Notes: generated from the sequence alone by a model not told the origin. Numbered from the stretch's first letter, positions 8,245-17,222 are shown. The stretch is DNA of 64,000 nt from Bradyrhizobium sp. NP1 (GCF_030378205.1 NZ_CP127385.1:2830001-2894000); one strand, 5' to 3'. Numbers and translations are program-made.

Positions 8245-9144
8245 TCACGCCGCGCGCGCCGATTTCTTCAAAAAGTCTGCCGCGAGCTTCAGGTCGTCGA
8301 CGAAGCGCTGATATTCGAGCGCCTTTGCCTCTTCGTCCGGCAGCCGCAAGAGATAGGACGGATGCACCGTCACCAGCGCCTTGGTGTTGTCGTCGAGATC
8401 GATCAGCCGGCCGCGGTTCTTGTTGATGGGCGTGATCTTGCCCAGCACGCATTGCGCAGCGGTGGCGCCCATCGCCACCACGAGGCCGGGCCTGATGGCG
8501 GCAAGCTCGCGCTCATACCACGGCCGGCAGGCCTTGATCTCCGGCGTCGACGGCTTCTGGTGCAGCCGGATCTTGCCGCGCGGCACGAATTTGAAGTGCT
8601 TCACCGCGTTGGTGATGTAGACCTTGCTGCGGTTGATGCCGGCCTCTTCCAGTGCGCGGTCGAGCATCTGGCCTGCGGGCCCGACGAAGGGCAGGCCTGC
8701 GAGGTCTTCCTTGTCGCCGGGCTGCTCGCCGACCAAGACGATCGAGGCGTCTTGCGGACCTTCGCCGAACACGGTCTGGGTCGCGTTCTTCCAGAGCGGG
8801 CAGGCGCGGCAGGAGGCTGCTTCCTCGCGCAGCGTCGCGATAGTGTCCGTCGAGGTTGCAGGCTTGCGTTTCATCGAGGCTTCCGGCCGTTGCGGGATTG
8901 AAGCCGCACCGGCGATCCTTGTACCGGTCCAGTATTCGGCATCGGCGATCAGAGGCTTAATGATCGAACTGTCGTGCAGGTTCCTCCAGGATCGTGTCGG
9001 CATGTCCTCCATGGTCTTCAGCCGCACCCGCGTCGGATCGAAGATGGGTGCACAGTAGCGGCGCCAGATTTCTTCCAGCCTGTCCTCGGCTGGTGTTTCG
9101 GCGCGCGCGATCCCTGCGGTATCGCGACGGCATGACCGTCCCAA
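8245..9144 (-). CDS. udgX: UdgX-type uracil-DNA glycosylase (C-terminal part of a frameshifted DUF4130-UdgX fusion)
   Basis: This frame encodes the end of a DUF4130 domain (to about residue 78) and a complete family-4-like uracil-DNA glycosylase. Motif A reads GEQPGDKED, then GLPFVGPAG, then RGKIRLHQKP, and finally VHPSYLLR. The His in the RGKIRLH loop matches the residue that makes UdgX proteins bond covalently to uracil in DNA. Cysteines in SCRACPLW suggest the iron-sulfur cluster. In relatives this is one protein with the upstream DUF4130 reading frame; here a frameshift near 9110-9120 separates them. Translation of the UdgX part alone could start at the ATG at 8872-8874, behind GGAAG. Confidence 0.85.
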   Translation of the reverse strand: MGRSCRRDTAGIARAETPAEDRLEEIWRRYCAPIFDPTRVRLKTMEDMPTRSWRNLHDSSIIKPLIADAEYWTGTRIAGAASIPQRPEASMKRKPATSTDTIATLREEAASCRACPLWKNATQTVFGEGPQDASIVLVGEQPGDKEDLAGLPFVGPAGQMLDRALEEAGINRSKVYITNAVKHFKFVPRGKIRLHQKPSTPEIKACRPWYERELAAIRPGLVVAMGATAAQCVLGKITPINKNRGRLIDLDDNTKALVTVHPSYLLRLPDEEAKALEYQRFVDDLKLAADFLKKSARAA

Positions 9145-9659
9145 TGCGCGCAGACATCAGGGGTCAGGATCGACCAGGGCATGTCGGCATAACGGCTTGC
9201 GAAGAACGGTGCGGTTGCCGCGACAATGTGATGCTCGGGCTCGAACCAGGCGACGAAATGCGACTTCTGCTCGCGGCCGACTTCGCGGAAGCGGACGAGA
9301 GTTTGCATCCTCTGCTGGTCGCGATGCACCGCCTTCGCCATTTCAGTCACCCGCGCGACCTCAGGGTCGTCGGCCACATTCAGCAGATCATGATGGCTGC
9401 GCAGCCGCCACAACAGGCGGTAGAGCAGGTCGAAGCGGTTGACGTCGCGGTGCAGGATCGCGGCCTGCGCGCGTTCGACAAACTTCGCCGCGACGCTGAA
9501 CGTGTCGGCGGATGTGTCGAGCGGCTCTGTTGCGACCGCCTCGCTGCCTCCCACCGTCCACGTCACCTCGGCGGGGCTTATGTCGTTGAGCGCCAGCGCG
9601 CGCGCAGCCCTGCGCCAGCCATCGAAATCGGTTTCGCTGTCGAGCGAGATGCGATGCAT
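9018..9659 (-). pseudogene. DUF4130 (TIGR03915-type) N-terminal portion, separated from UdgX by a frameshift
   Basis: From the ATG at 9657-9659, preceded by AAAGGAAAG, the product resembles the TIGR03915/DUF4130 'DNA metabolism' domain up to HWDGHAVAIPQG. It then runs into unrelated residues to a stop at 9018. The missing continuation (IARAETPAEDRLEEIW) is found in the next frame from about 9112 downward. A single-base change near CAGGGATCGCG therefore breaks a gene that in other rhizobia encodes a DUF4130-UdgX fusion of about 470 residues. It could be a real mutation or a sequencing error. The radical-SAM partner (TIGR03916) that often neighbours these genes is not here. Confidence 0.75.
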
Positions 9660-9680
9660 GGGCTTTCCTTTCGTCATGAC

Positions 9681-9756
9681 CTAGTGCCCGCTTTCCGAAG
9701 TTCGTGAACCATCGCCGCGACCTCTTGCACGAACTTCGGAAAGCAAAGGGCACTAG
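9681..9756. repeat. Long inverted repeat upstream of udgX
   Basis: Arms 9681-9706 and 9728-9756 pair over GCTTTCCGAAGTTCGTG (17 bp) and CTAGTGCCC (9 bp), with a 3-base bulge in the right arm and a 21-base loop. It lies just outside the start of the DUF4130-UdgX gene, so a transcript reading through it would fold into a strong hairpin. Origin and role unknown. Confidence 0.75.
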
Positions 9757-9782
9757 CAAACCTATGATTTCAGTGCCGCTTT

Positions 9783-9837
9783 CGATCTGACGTTCCTGAG
9801 ACGATCTCGCTGCAACCACTGCAGGAACGTCAGATCG
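9783..9837. repeat. Perfect inverted repeat with 16-bp arms
   Basis: CGATCTGACGTTCCTG at 9783-9798 is exactly reverse-complementary to 9822-9837, with a 23-base spacer. The core TGACGTTC is shared with the palindromes at 56932-57003 and 61316-61382, suggesting one dispersed family. It sits between the diverging udgX and imuA genes, upstream of the LexA box. Confidence 0.75.
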
Positions 9838-9957
9838 GCGGCACAGATGCGAAGTGACGAGGCAGGCGGCTATCGGCTTGAATCGCATTGATTTTGCTGA
9901 TGAATTTTCAGGTGTCTCAAGTCGATTGACTCTTGGGAGCCTGTTAGCTTTATATTA

Positions 9958-9972
9958 GAACATATCATGAAC
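9958..9972 (+). promoter_or_regulatory. LexA (SOS) operator, GAAC-N7-GAAC
   Basis: GAACATATCATGAAC is a perfect match to the alphaproteobacterial LexA box, a direct repeat GTTC-N7-GTTC read on the other strand. It lies 65 bases before the imuA start, overlapping an AT-rich stretch (TTATATTA) that could be the -10 region. Repression by LexA here would place imuA-imuB-dnaE2 under SOS control, as known for this cassette. Confidence 0.88.
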
Positions 9973-10037
9973 AAATGGGCCAGATCCTGGTTCTCTAAAA
10001 ACCAGCAATGGCCTCATCACCTCTTGAGGAGCGGCGC

Positions 10038-10832
10038 ATGACCAGCGCACGCCTGAGCACGCTTGCGTCCTTGCGCGGCGACATCGCGCGCCTGGAAAGT
10101 TCGCCTGCAGCCGATGCGCTGAAGAAGGCCCGGCTCGGCCATGCCTTAGCCGACGCGGCGCTGCATGGCGGGCTCGCCGCGGCCGCCGTGCATGAAGTGT
10201 TTTCCGAAGGCCATCAGAGCGCAGCCGCCACCGGATTCATCGCAGGGCTCGCTGCGCGCGTCGCGCCGCGCCGGCCGCTGGTCTGGGTGCGGCAGGATTT
10301 TTCCGCCATCGAAGCCGGCGCGCTGTCGATGGCGGGGCTTGCCGAACTCGGCCTCGATCCGCGCGCGCTGGTAAGCGTGCATGCGGCCGATGCCGAGGGC
10401 GCCTTGCGGATCGCAGCCGATGCGCTCGCCTGCGACGCGGTCGGCGCGGTCGTTCTGGAAGTATGGGGCGAGGCGCGCTCGTTCGATCTGGTCGCAAGCC
10501 GCAAGCTGACACTGACTGCGCAGGCGTCCGGGGCGACCGGCCTGTTGCTGCGGATCGCGGCAAAACCTTCTCCCTCCACCGCGGAGACGCGCTGGATCGT
10601 GCGCGCGGCGCATTCGCCGCCGGCGGCACGCTTTGCCGCATGGGGCGCGCCGGTGTTCGACGCCGAGCTCGCTCGCAACCGTCATGGCCCGGTCGGTCGT
10701 TGGATCATGGAATGGAAATGTGATGAGTGCCTTTTCGCAGAACCAGCGGCGTATTCTCAGCCTGTGGCTGCCGCGCCTGCCCATCGACCGCATCCGGCGC
10801 AAACTGTCCGGCGGCAACGACGCGCCGGGTAA
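10038..10832 (+). CDS. imuA: ImuA, RecA-like component of the mutagenic translesion system
   Basis: A 264-residue protein of the ImuA/SulA-like group that works with ImuB and DnaE2 in damage-induced mutagenesis. The RecA-like core is recognisable, for example FIAGLAAR with RRPLVWV. The C-terminus ends with the family pattern RNRHGP, then MEWKCDECLF and EPAAYSQPVAA. I start at the ATG at 10038 because GAGGAG lies 8 bases upstream; an earlier ATG at 10008 has no ribosome site. It is the first gene of the SOS unit behind the LexA box at 9958-9972. It overlaps imuB by 110 bases in a different frame, which fits translational coupling. Confidence 0.92.
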   Translation: MTSARLSTLASLRGDIARLESSPAADALKKARLGHALADAALHGGLAAAAVHEVFSEGHQSAAATGFIAGLAARVAPRRPLVWVRQDFSAIEAGALSMAGLAELGLDPRALVSVHAADAEGALRIAADALACDAVGAVVLEVWGEARSFDLVASRKLTLTAQASGATGLLLRIAAKPSPSTAETRWIVRAAHSPPAARFAAWGAPVFDAELARNRHGPVGRWIMEWKCDECLFAEPAAYSQPVAAAPAHRPHPAQTVRRQRRAG

Positions 10833-12327
10833 TCATGCGGGCCGTATCCCGTGTGTCGTCATTGCGAAACAGAACAATGCGGTGACGCTTTATGCCGTCG
10901 ACGATGAAGCCGCGCGCGGGGGCCTGACGATCGGGCTGCCGCTCGCCAACGCCCGCGCCATCTGCCCGGAGCTCACCGTGTTCGACGCCGACGAGTCGGC
11001 CGACGCCAGGACGCTCGAGGACATCGCCGCCTGGTGCGACCGCTTCACGCCCCTGGTGGCGCTCGATCCGCCGCATGGCCTGTTCCTCGACATCACCGGC
11101 TGCGCCCATCTGTTCGGCGGCGAGGCCGCGCTGCTCCGCCAGGTCAGCGATGAATTGCGGCGGCAGGGTTTTGTCGTCAGTGCGGCGATTGCCGGCACGT
11201 CCGTCTGTGCGCGCACGCTGACGCGCTGTGCTTCCGGCGTGATCGTGGAGGAGGGCGGCGAAGCCGCCGCCGTCCAGCGGCTGCCGGTCGCCGCGCTCGG
11301 CGCCGACGAGGCGATCGCGAGCGGCCTGCGCCGGGCCGGCTTGAAGACGATCGGCGACGTCGCTGCGCGCGCCAGCCATGAAATTGCGGCGCGCTTCGGC
11401 GCCGGCTTCACGACGCTATTGGCGCAGGCGCTCGGCCAGGACGATACGCCGATCAGTCCGCGCAAGCCGGCGCCGGATTATATCGTCGAGAAGCGCTTTG
11501 CCGAGCCGGTCGCAACCGACGGTGCGATCCGGCTCACTTTGTTGCATCTGGCGCAGACGCTGGTCGCCGCGATGGATCGGCAGGGCAAGGGCGCGCGGCG
11601 GCTGGAGGCGAGCTTCTTCCGCACCGACGGCGCGGTGCGCGCGATCGTGGTCGAGACCGGGCGGCCCGTGACCAGGGCCAATGTGATCGAGCGCCTGTTC
11701 CGCGAGCGGCTCGAGGCGCTGAACGACCCCCTCGACCCCGGTTTCGGCTTCGACCTCATACGCCTCTCCGCCGGTCATGCCGAGATCGTCGTGCAGCAGC
11801 AGCGTGATCTCGACGCCAACGTCCATGACAGCGACGTGCTCTCGGCCCTGATCGACCGCATCGCTGCGCGGATCGGAGGCAAACGCATCGTCGTGCATCT
11901 GCCGCAGGATAGCCATATCCCCGAGCGCGCGGTCATGGCCGCGCCGGCGCAGCATCATTTGATGGCCGCGGGCGAAGCAGCCTGGCCCGTGCGCATGGAG
12001 GGCGAGCCGCCGCTGCGGCCTTTGCGGCTGTTCGAGCGGCCGGAGCCGATCAAGGTGCCGTTTGCGACCGTGCCGGACGGACCGCCGCATCATTTCACCT
12101 GGCGCCGCGCCACCCATGTCGTGGTGCGGGTCGAGGGACCCGAGCGCATCGCCATGGAATGGTGGAAGCAGGATGGTGCGACGCTGACGCGCGACTATTT
12201 CCGCGTCGAGGACGAGGCGGGCCTGCGCTTCTGGATTTTTCGCGACGGGCTTTACGGCAGCGAGCTTGTCGACGGCGAGGGCAAGCCCATGCCGGCCAAC
12301 TGGTTCGTGCACGGGCTGTTCGCATGA
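10723..12327 (+). CDS. imuB: ImuB, inactive Y-family polymerase-like protein
   Basis: A 534-residue protein related to DinB/Y-family polymerases that links DnaE2 to the sliding clamp. The N-terminus has LSLWLPRLPIDRIRR in place of the catalytic acidic motif of true Y-family enzymes, and a palm-like segment reads GLFLDITGCAHLFGGE. Near residue 430 PLRLFERPEPI resembles a clamp-binding and conserved C-terminal element. The start is the ATG at 10723, inside imuA; the frame is open further upstream but without conserved sequence. The stop overlaps the dnaE2 start (ATGA, 12324-12327). Confidence 0.92.
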   Translation: MSAFSQNQRRILSLWLPRLPIDRIRRKLSGGNDAPGNHAGRIPCVVIAKQNNAVTLYAVDDEAARGGLTIGLPLANARAICPELTVFDADESADARTLEDIAAWCDRFTPLVALDPPHGLFLDITGCAHLFGGEAALLRQVSDELRRQGFVVSAAIAGTSVCARTLTRCASGVIVEEGGEAAAVQRLPVAALGADEAIASGLRRAGLKTIGDVAARASHEIAARFGAGFTTLLAQALGQDDTPISPRKPAPDYIVEKRFAEPVATDGAIRLTLLHLAQTLVAAMDRQGKGARRLEASFFRTDGAVRAIVVETGRPVTRANVIERLFRERLEALNDPLDPGFGFDLIRLSAGHAEIVVQQQRDLDANVHDSDVLSALIDRIAARIGGKRIVVHLPQDSHIPERAVMAAPAQHHLMAAGEAAWPVRMEGEPPLRPLRLFERPEPIKVPFATVPDGPPHHFTWRRATHVVVRVEGPERIAMEWWKQDGATLTRDYFRVEDEAGLRFWIFRDGLYGSELVDGEGKPMPANWFVHGLFA

Positions 12328-15300
12328 GCATGCATGAGCCTTCCTATGCCGAGATCGGCATCACGACCAATTTCTCCTTCCTGCGCGGCGGCTCGCATCC
12401 GCAGGAATATGTGCAGCAGGCCGGCGAATTGCGGCTGGCCGCGATCGGGATCGCCGACCACAACACGCTCGCCGGCATCGTGCGTGCCTATAGCGAGCTC
12501 GATAATCCCGAGATCAAGCACAGGCTGAAGCTTCTGATCGGCGCGCGCCTCGTCTTCATCGACGGCACGCCCGATATCCTCGTCTATCCGCGCGACCGTG
12601 CCGCCTACGGCCGGCTGTGCCAGCTCCTCACCCACGGCAAGCGCGCCGCAGAAAAGGGCGAGTGCCATTTGCGGTTCGACGATCTCCTGGAATTCTCGGA
12701 TGGCCAGCTTCTTGCGGTGAGCCTGCCGTATCGCTTCGAGGCGGACGCGGTGCATAAGGTGCTGGAGCGCTTGCGCGCAAGCTCTGCCGACGGCGTGTGG
12801 CTCGTGGCAAGCCTGCTCTATCGCGGCGACGACCAGCGCCGCCTGATGCGGCTTTCCAACATCGCAGCCAGAGACAACGTGCCGCTACTGGCGACCAACG
12901 AGGTGCTGTACCACCATCCCGCGCGCCGGCCGCTGCAGGATGTCGTGAGCTGCATCCGGGAGAAGACCACGATCGAGGCGATCGGCAGGAAGCTGGAGGC
13001 CAATGCCGAGCGGCATCTCAAGCCGGCTTCCGAAATGGCGCGGCTGTTTCGCGATTTTCCCGAGGCGATCGCGGAAACCCTGCGCTTTGCCGATCGCATC
13101 AATTTCTCGCTCGACCAGCTCAAATATCAATATCCCGACGAGCCGGTGCCGCCGGGCAAGACCGCGCAGCGACATCTGGAGGATCTCACCTGGGCCGGTG
13201 CGCACAAGCGCTTCCCGGTGCGGATCGCACCCAAGACCAAAAAGGTGCTGCACAAGGAACTGCGCCTGATCCGCAAGCTGAAATACGCGCATTATTTCCT
13301 GACCGTGCACGACATCGTGCATTACGCGCGCAGTCAGGACATCCTGTGCCAGGGCAGGGGATCGGCGGCGAATTCCGCGGTCTGCTACGTGCTCGGCGTG
13401 ACCTCGGTCGATCCGACCAAGGTCGATCTCCTGTTCGAGCGCTTCATCTCCAAGGAGCGGCTGGAGCCGCCCGACATCGACGTCGATTTCGAGCATTCGC
13501 GCCGCGAGGAGGTGATGCAATATGTCTATCGCCGCTACGGCCGCCACCGCGCCGCCATCATCGCGACCGTGATCCACTATAGGCCGCGCAGCGCGATCCG
13601 CGACGTCGGCAAGGCGCTGGGGCTGACCGAGGACGTTACCGCGGCGCTCGCCGACACCGTGTGGGGAAGCTGGGGCAAGGGCCTCAACGACATGCAGGTG
13701 AGGCAGGCGGGGCTCGATCCTGACAACGCGATGATCGGCCTTGCCGTCGAGCTTGCGACCGAGCTGATCGAATTCCCGCGCCATCTGTCGCAGCATGTCG
13801 GCGGTTATGTGCTCACCCAGGATCGGCTCGACACCTATGTGCCGATCGGCAATGCCGCGATGGAGGACCGCACCTTCATCGAATGGGACAAGGACGACGT
13901 CGATGCGCTGAACATGATGAAGGTCGATGTGCTGGCGCTGGGCATGCTGACCTGCATCCGCAAATGCTTCGATCTGGTCGCACTCCACAAGGGCAGGCGC
14001 TACGAGCTGGCGGACATCCGGGCCGAGGATGACGACGAAGTCTTCCAGATGCTGCAGAAGGGCGAGTCGCTCGGCGTGTTCCAGGTCGAAAGCCGCGCGC
14101 AGATGAACATGCTGCCGCGCCTGAAGCCGAAGACCTTCTACGACCTCGTCATCGAGGTCGCGATCGTCCGCCCGGGGCCGATCCAGGGCGACATGGTGCA
14201 TCCCTATTTGCGACGGAGAAATGGCGTGGAAAAGGAGAACTATCCCTCGCCGTCGCCCGAACACGGCCCATCGGACGAGCTCTACAAGGTGCTGCACAAG
14301 ACGCTCGGTGTGCCGCTGTTCCAGGAGCAGGCGATGCGGATCGCGATCGAAGCGGCTGGATTTACTTCAGAGGAGGCCAACGGACTGCGCCGTGCGATGG
14401 CGACATTTCGTAACGTTGGAACGATCGGAAATTTTGAAGACAAGATGATCGGAAACATGATCCGGCGAGGTTATGATCCCCAATTTGCAAAGAATTGCTT
14501 CGACCAGATCAAGGGATTCGGCTCCTACGGCTTTCCGGAAAGCCATGCCGCGAGCTTCGCCCAGCTCGTCTATGTCTCGTCATGGCTGAAATACTGGCAT
14601 CCCGATGCGTTCTGTTGCGGCTTGTTGAATTCGCAGCCGATGGGTTTTTACGCACCGGCGCAGATCGTCGGCGACGCCCGCAAGAACGGCGTCGAGGTAC
14701 GCGAGGTCGATGTGTCCCATAGTTTCGCGCAGAACATGCTGGAGCAGGCGGACGGCAAATATTGCGCGGTGCGGCTCGGCTTCCGCCAGATCGACGGCTT
14801 CAGCTGGCTCGATCCGGATGAGCGGCGGTTGAAGCGCCTGCAGCGGCTGTTGCGGAACGACACGAATGCGGATGACGAAGGTGAAGACTGGGCCGACCGC
14901 ATCGTCGCTGCGCGCGCACGCCGCCCGTTCACCACGCTGGAGGATTTTGCCCGCGATACCGCACTTCCCAAGCGCGCGCTGATCCTGCTCGCGGATGCCG
15001 ATGCGTTCCGCTCGATCGGGCTCGACCGCCGCGCCGCGCTTTGGGCGGTGCGGCGGCTGCCCAACGATGTGGCGCTGCCGCTGTTCGAGGCGGCGATCGC
15101 GCGCGAGCAGCCGGACGAAGGCGCAAAGCCGTTGCCCCCGATGCCGCTGCCGGAGCAGGTGGTCGCCGATTACCAGACCATTCGCCTGTCACTCAAAGGT
15201 CATCCGATGGAATTTCTGCGCGCGATGTTCGCAAAAGAGCGCGTCGTGCCGTGCCGCGAGGTCTGTCGGAAGAACGACAAGCTCACCATGCGCTGCGCCG

Positions 15301-15698
15301 GCGTGGTGCTGGTGCGCCAGCGCCCGGGCAGCGCCAAGGGCGTCGTCTTCATGACGCTGGAGGACGAAACCGGCATCGCCAATATCGTGGTGTGGCCGAA
15401 GGTGATGGAGAAATTCCGTAAAGAGGTAATGGGTTCGCGGCTCATCCTGGTCGAGGGCCATATCCAGAGCAGCCCGGAAGGGGTGACGCATCTGGTGGCG
15501 CAGCGCATGGTCGACCGCTCGCGCGATCTGATCGGGCTTGCCGACGACACGCCGGCCCGCAGGCATCCGGTTCCCGCGGGGCTCGCGCTGGTCGAACCGC
15601 TCAATGACGATCGGCGCGACCACATCGATACGCCGGCGCAGAAAATCCGCCATCCGCGCAACGTGCGCATCCTGCCGCCGTCGCGGGATTTTCATTGA
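12324..15698 (+). CDS. dnaE2: DnaE2, error-prone DNA polymerase III alpha subunit
   Basis: A 1124-residue C-family polymerase that performs translesion synthesis in the ImuA-ImuB-DnaE2 mutasome. The PHP domain is at residues 1-210 (NFSFLRGGSHP, GIADHNTLAG). The catalytic aspartates are in PPDIDVDFEH near 382-390. Further polymerase motifs include GRGSAANS and FPESHAASFA. An OB-fold lies near the end (GVVFMTLEDETGIANIVVWP). Length and lack of a tau-binding tail fit DnaE2 rather than DnaE1. The start at 12324 overlaps the imuB stop; the frame extends 55 codons further upstream inside imuB but is not conserved there. Confidence 0.96.
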   Translation: MSMHEPSYAEIGITTNFSFLRGGSHPQEYVQQAGELRLAAIGIADHNTLAGIVRAYSELDNPEIKHRLKLLIGARLVFIDGTPDILVYPRDRAAYGRLCQLLTHGKRAAEKGECHLRFDDLLEFSDGQLLAVSLPYRFEADAVHKVLERLRASSADGVWLVASLLYRGDDQRRLMRLSNIAARDNVPLLATNEVLYHHPARRPLQDVVSCIREKTTIEAIGRKLEANAERHLKPASEMARLFRDFPEAIAETLRFADRINFSLDQLKYQYPDEPVPPGKTAQRHLEDLTWAGAHKRFPVRIAPKTKKVLHKELRLIRKLKYAHYFLTVHDIVHYARSQDILCQGRGSAANSAVCYVLGVTSVDPTKVDLLFERFISKERLEPPDIDVDFEHSRREEVMQYVYRRYGRHRAAIIATVIHYRPRSAIRDVGKALGLTEDVTAALADTVWGSWGKGLNDMQVRQAGLDPDNAMIGLAVELATELIEFPRHLSQHVGGYVLTQDRLDTYVPIGNAAMEDRTFIEWDKDDVDALNMMKVDVLALGMLTCIRKCFDLVALHKGRRYELADIRAEDDDEVFQMLQKGESLGVFQVESRAQMNMLPRLKPKTFYDLVIEVAIVRPGPIQGDMVHPYLRRRNGVEKENYPSPSPEHGPSDELYKVLHKTLGVPLFQEQAMRIAIEAAGFTSEEANGLRRAMATFRNVGTIGNFEDKMIGNMIRRGYDPQFAKNCFDQIKGFGSYGFPESHAASFAQLVYVSSWLKYWHPDAFCCGLLNSQPMGFYAPAQIVGDARKNGVEVREVDVSHSFAQNMLEQADGKYCAVRLGFRQIDGFSWLDPDERRLKRLQRLLRNDTNADDEGEDWADRIVAARARRPFTTLEDFARDTALPKRALILLADADAFRSIGLDRRAALWAVRRLPNDVALPLFEAAIAREQPDEGAKPLPPMPLPEQVVADYQTIRLSLKGHPMEFLRAMFAKERVVPCREVCRKNDKLTMRCAGVVLVRQRPGSAKGVVFMTLEDETGIANIVVWPKVMEKFRKEVMGSRLILVEGHIQSSPEGVTHLVAQRMVDRSRDLIGLADDTPARRHPVPAGLALVEPLNDDRRDHIDTPAQKIRHPRNVRILPPSRDFH

Positions 15699-15720
15699 GG
15701 GCTGTTACACCCATCGGGTG

Positions 15721-15804
15721 TCATGGCCGGGCTTGACCCGGCCATCCATCGCGTCTTGAATCGTTTTTAAGAGCGATGGATATGCGGGGCAAGCCAGCGT
15801 ATGA
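15721..15804. repeat. Palindromic intergenic repeat of the 'ggccggg...cccggcc' type
   Basis: The left arm is TCATGGCCGGGCTTGACCCG onward; the right arm GCGATGGATATGCGGGGCAA onward ends in GTATGA. Arms pair over the outer TCAT/ATGA and the inner CCATCGC/GCGATGG. The right end runs into the first possible ATG (15801) of the next gene, which argues that the true start is the later ATG at 15816. Confidence 0.65.
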
Positions 15805-15815
15805 CGAGTCGAAGC

Positions 15816-17213
15816 ATGCAAACCCCTCGCGACATCCTTTCCGACCTCTGGAAACTTGCTGGCGGCGCGCCGGCCGCGCTCGAGGCGGTCACGCTGACCG
15901 GCGAGGAGCCGCAACTGCCGTCTTCGTTCCGCGTCGCCGCTGCGGCGCAGGCGAGCGTGGCGGCGGCTGCTCTCGCCGCCGCGGAGATCTGGAGGGCGCG
16001 CAGCGGAGCGGCGCAACAGGTCGCGGTCGACATGCGCCACGCTGTCGTCGAATGCCGCAGCGAGCGCTACCTGCGTGCCGACGGCAAGCCGCCGCCGCCG
16101 GCCTGGGACGCGATCGCCGGCGTCTATCGCACGGGCGATGCGCGCTTCGTCCGCCTCCACACCAACTTCCCGCATCACCGCGACGCCGTCTGCAAGGTGC
16201 TGAACTGCAAGGCCGAGCGCGACGAGGTGCAGGCTCGGCTGATGCTATGGGACGGCGAGGCGTTCGAGACCGCGGCCTATGACGCGGGCGGCGTGGTTGC
16301 GCTGATGCGCTCTTACGAGGAATGGTCGGCGCTGCCGCAGGCACGCGCTCTTGCAGACCTGCCGACCTTTACGATCGAGAAGATCGGCGAAGCGCCGCCG
16401 AAACCGTGGCCGGCGGGCGATCGGCCGCTGTCGGGGCTTCGCGTGCTCGATCTGTCGCGGGTGATCGCGGGGCCGGTCGCGGGGCGCACGCTCGCGGCGC
16501 ACGGCGCCGACGTCATGCTGATCGCAGGGCCCGACCTGCCGGCGATCCCCTGGCTCACCATCGACACCGGCCGCGGCAAGCTCTCGAGCTTCGTCGAACT
16601 GAAAAGCGAGCAGGGCAGGGCAACATTGCGTGGCCTGCTCGCGCAAGCCGACATCTTCTCGCAGGGCTACCGGCCGCGCGCGATCGCGTCGCTCGGCTTC
16701 TCGCCGGAGCAGGCGGCCGAGATCAGCCCGGGCATCGTCTATGTTTCGCTCTCGGCCTATGGCCACGCCGGGCCGTGGGCGAGCCGCCGCGGCTTCGATT
16801 CCCTGGTGCAGACCGCGACCGGCTTCAACCATGCCGAAGGCCGGGCTGCCGGCGTCGACGGGCCGAAGGAATTGCCGGCGCAGATGCTCGACCACGCGAC
16901 CGGCCACCTGATGGCGTTCGCCACCATGATGGCAAGGGCGCGCCAGGCGCGCGAAGGCGGGAGCTGGCTGGTGCGTGTGTCGCTGGCGCAGACCGGACGC
17001 TGGCTGTGGAATCTCGGCCGCCTCGCCGACGGTTTGAAGGCAGACGACCTCAAGGGCGAGGCCATCCGGCCCTGTATCGAGGACATGCCGTCGGGCTTTG
17101 GCCTGCTCAACGCTGTCAGCTACTCGGCAAAACTGTCGAAGACCCCTGCCTTCTGGGCGCGTCCGGCCGTGCCGCTCGGCAGCCACGCGCCGGAGTGGCC
17201 GGCGCGCGATTAG
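15816..17213 (+). CDS. Type III (CaiB/BaiF) CoA-transferase family protein
   Basis: A 465-residue protein whose C-terminal part is a CaiB/BaiF CoA-transferase. It has LRVLDLSRVIAGPVAGRTLA near residue 205, then YVSLSAYGHAGPWA, GFDSLVQTATG and LDHATGHLMA, where the Asp is the likely acyl-carrying nucleophile. The first 190 residues look like a degenerate extra N-terminal half seen in related rhizobial proteins. Such enzymes move CoA between carboxylic acids. It is not clustered with a ligase or racemase that would name its substrate. I chose the ATG at 15816 (MQTPRD) because the earlier one lies at the edge of a palindromic repeat. Confidence 0.85.
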   Translation: MQTPRDILSDLWKLAGGAPAALEAVTLTGEEPQLPSSFRVAAAAQASVAAAALAAAEIWRARSGAAQQVAVDMRHAVVECRSERYLRADGKPPPPAWDAIAGVYRTGDARFVRLHTNFPHHRDAVCKVLNCKAERDEVQARLMLWDGEAFETAAYDAGGVVALMRSYEEWSALPQARALADLPTFTIEKIGEAPPKPWPAGDRPLSGLRVLDLSRVIAGPVAGRTLAAHGADVMLIAGPDLPAIPWLTIDTGRGKLSSFVELKSEQGRATLRGLLAQADIFSQGYRPRAIASLGFSPEQAAEISPGIVYVSLSAYGHAGPWASRRGFDSLVQTATGFNHAEGRAAGVDGPKELPAQMLDHATGHLMAFATMMARARQAREGGSWLVRVSLAQTGRWLWNLGRLADGLKADDLKGEAIRPCIEDMPSGFGLLNAVSYSAKLSKTPAFWARPAVPLGSHAPEWPARD

Positions 17214-17222
17214 CGCCGTCGT

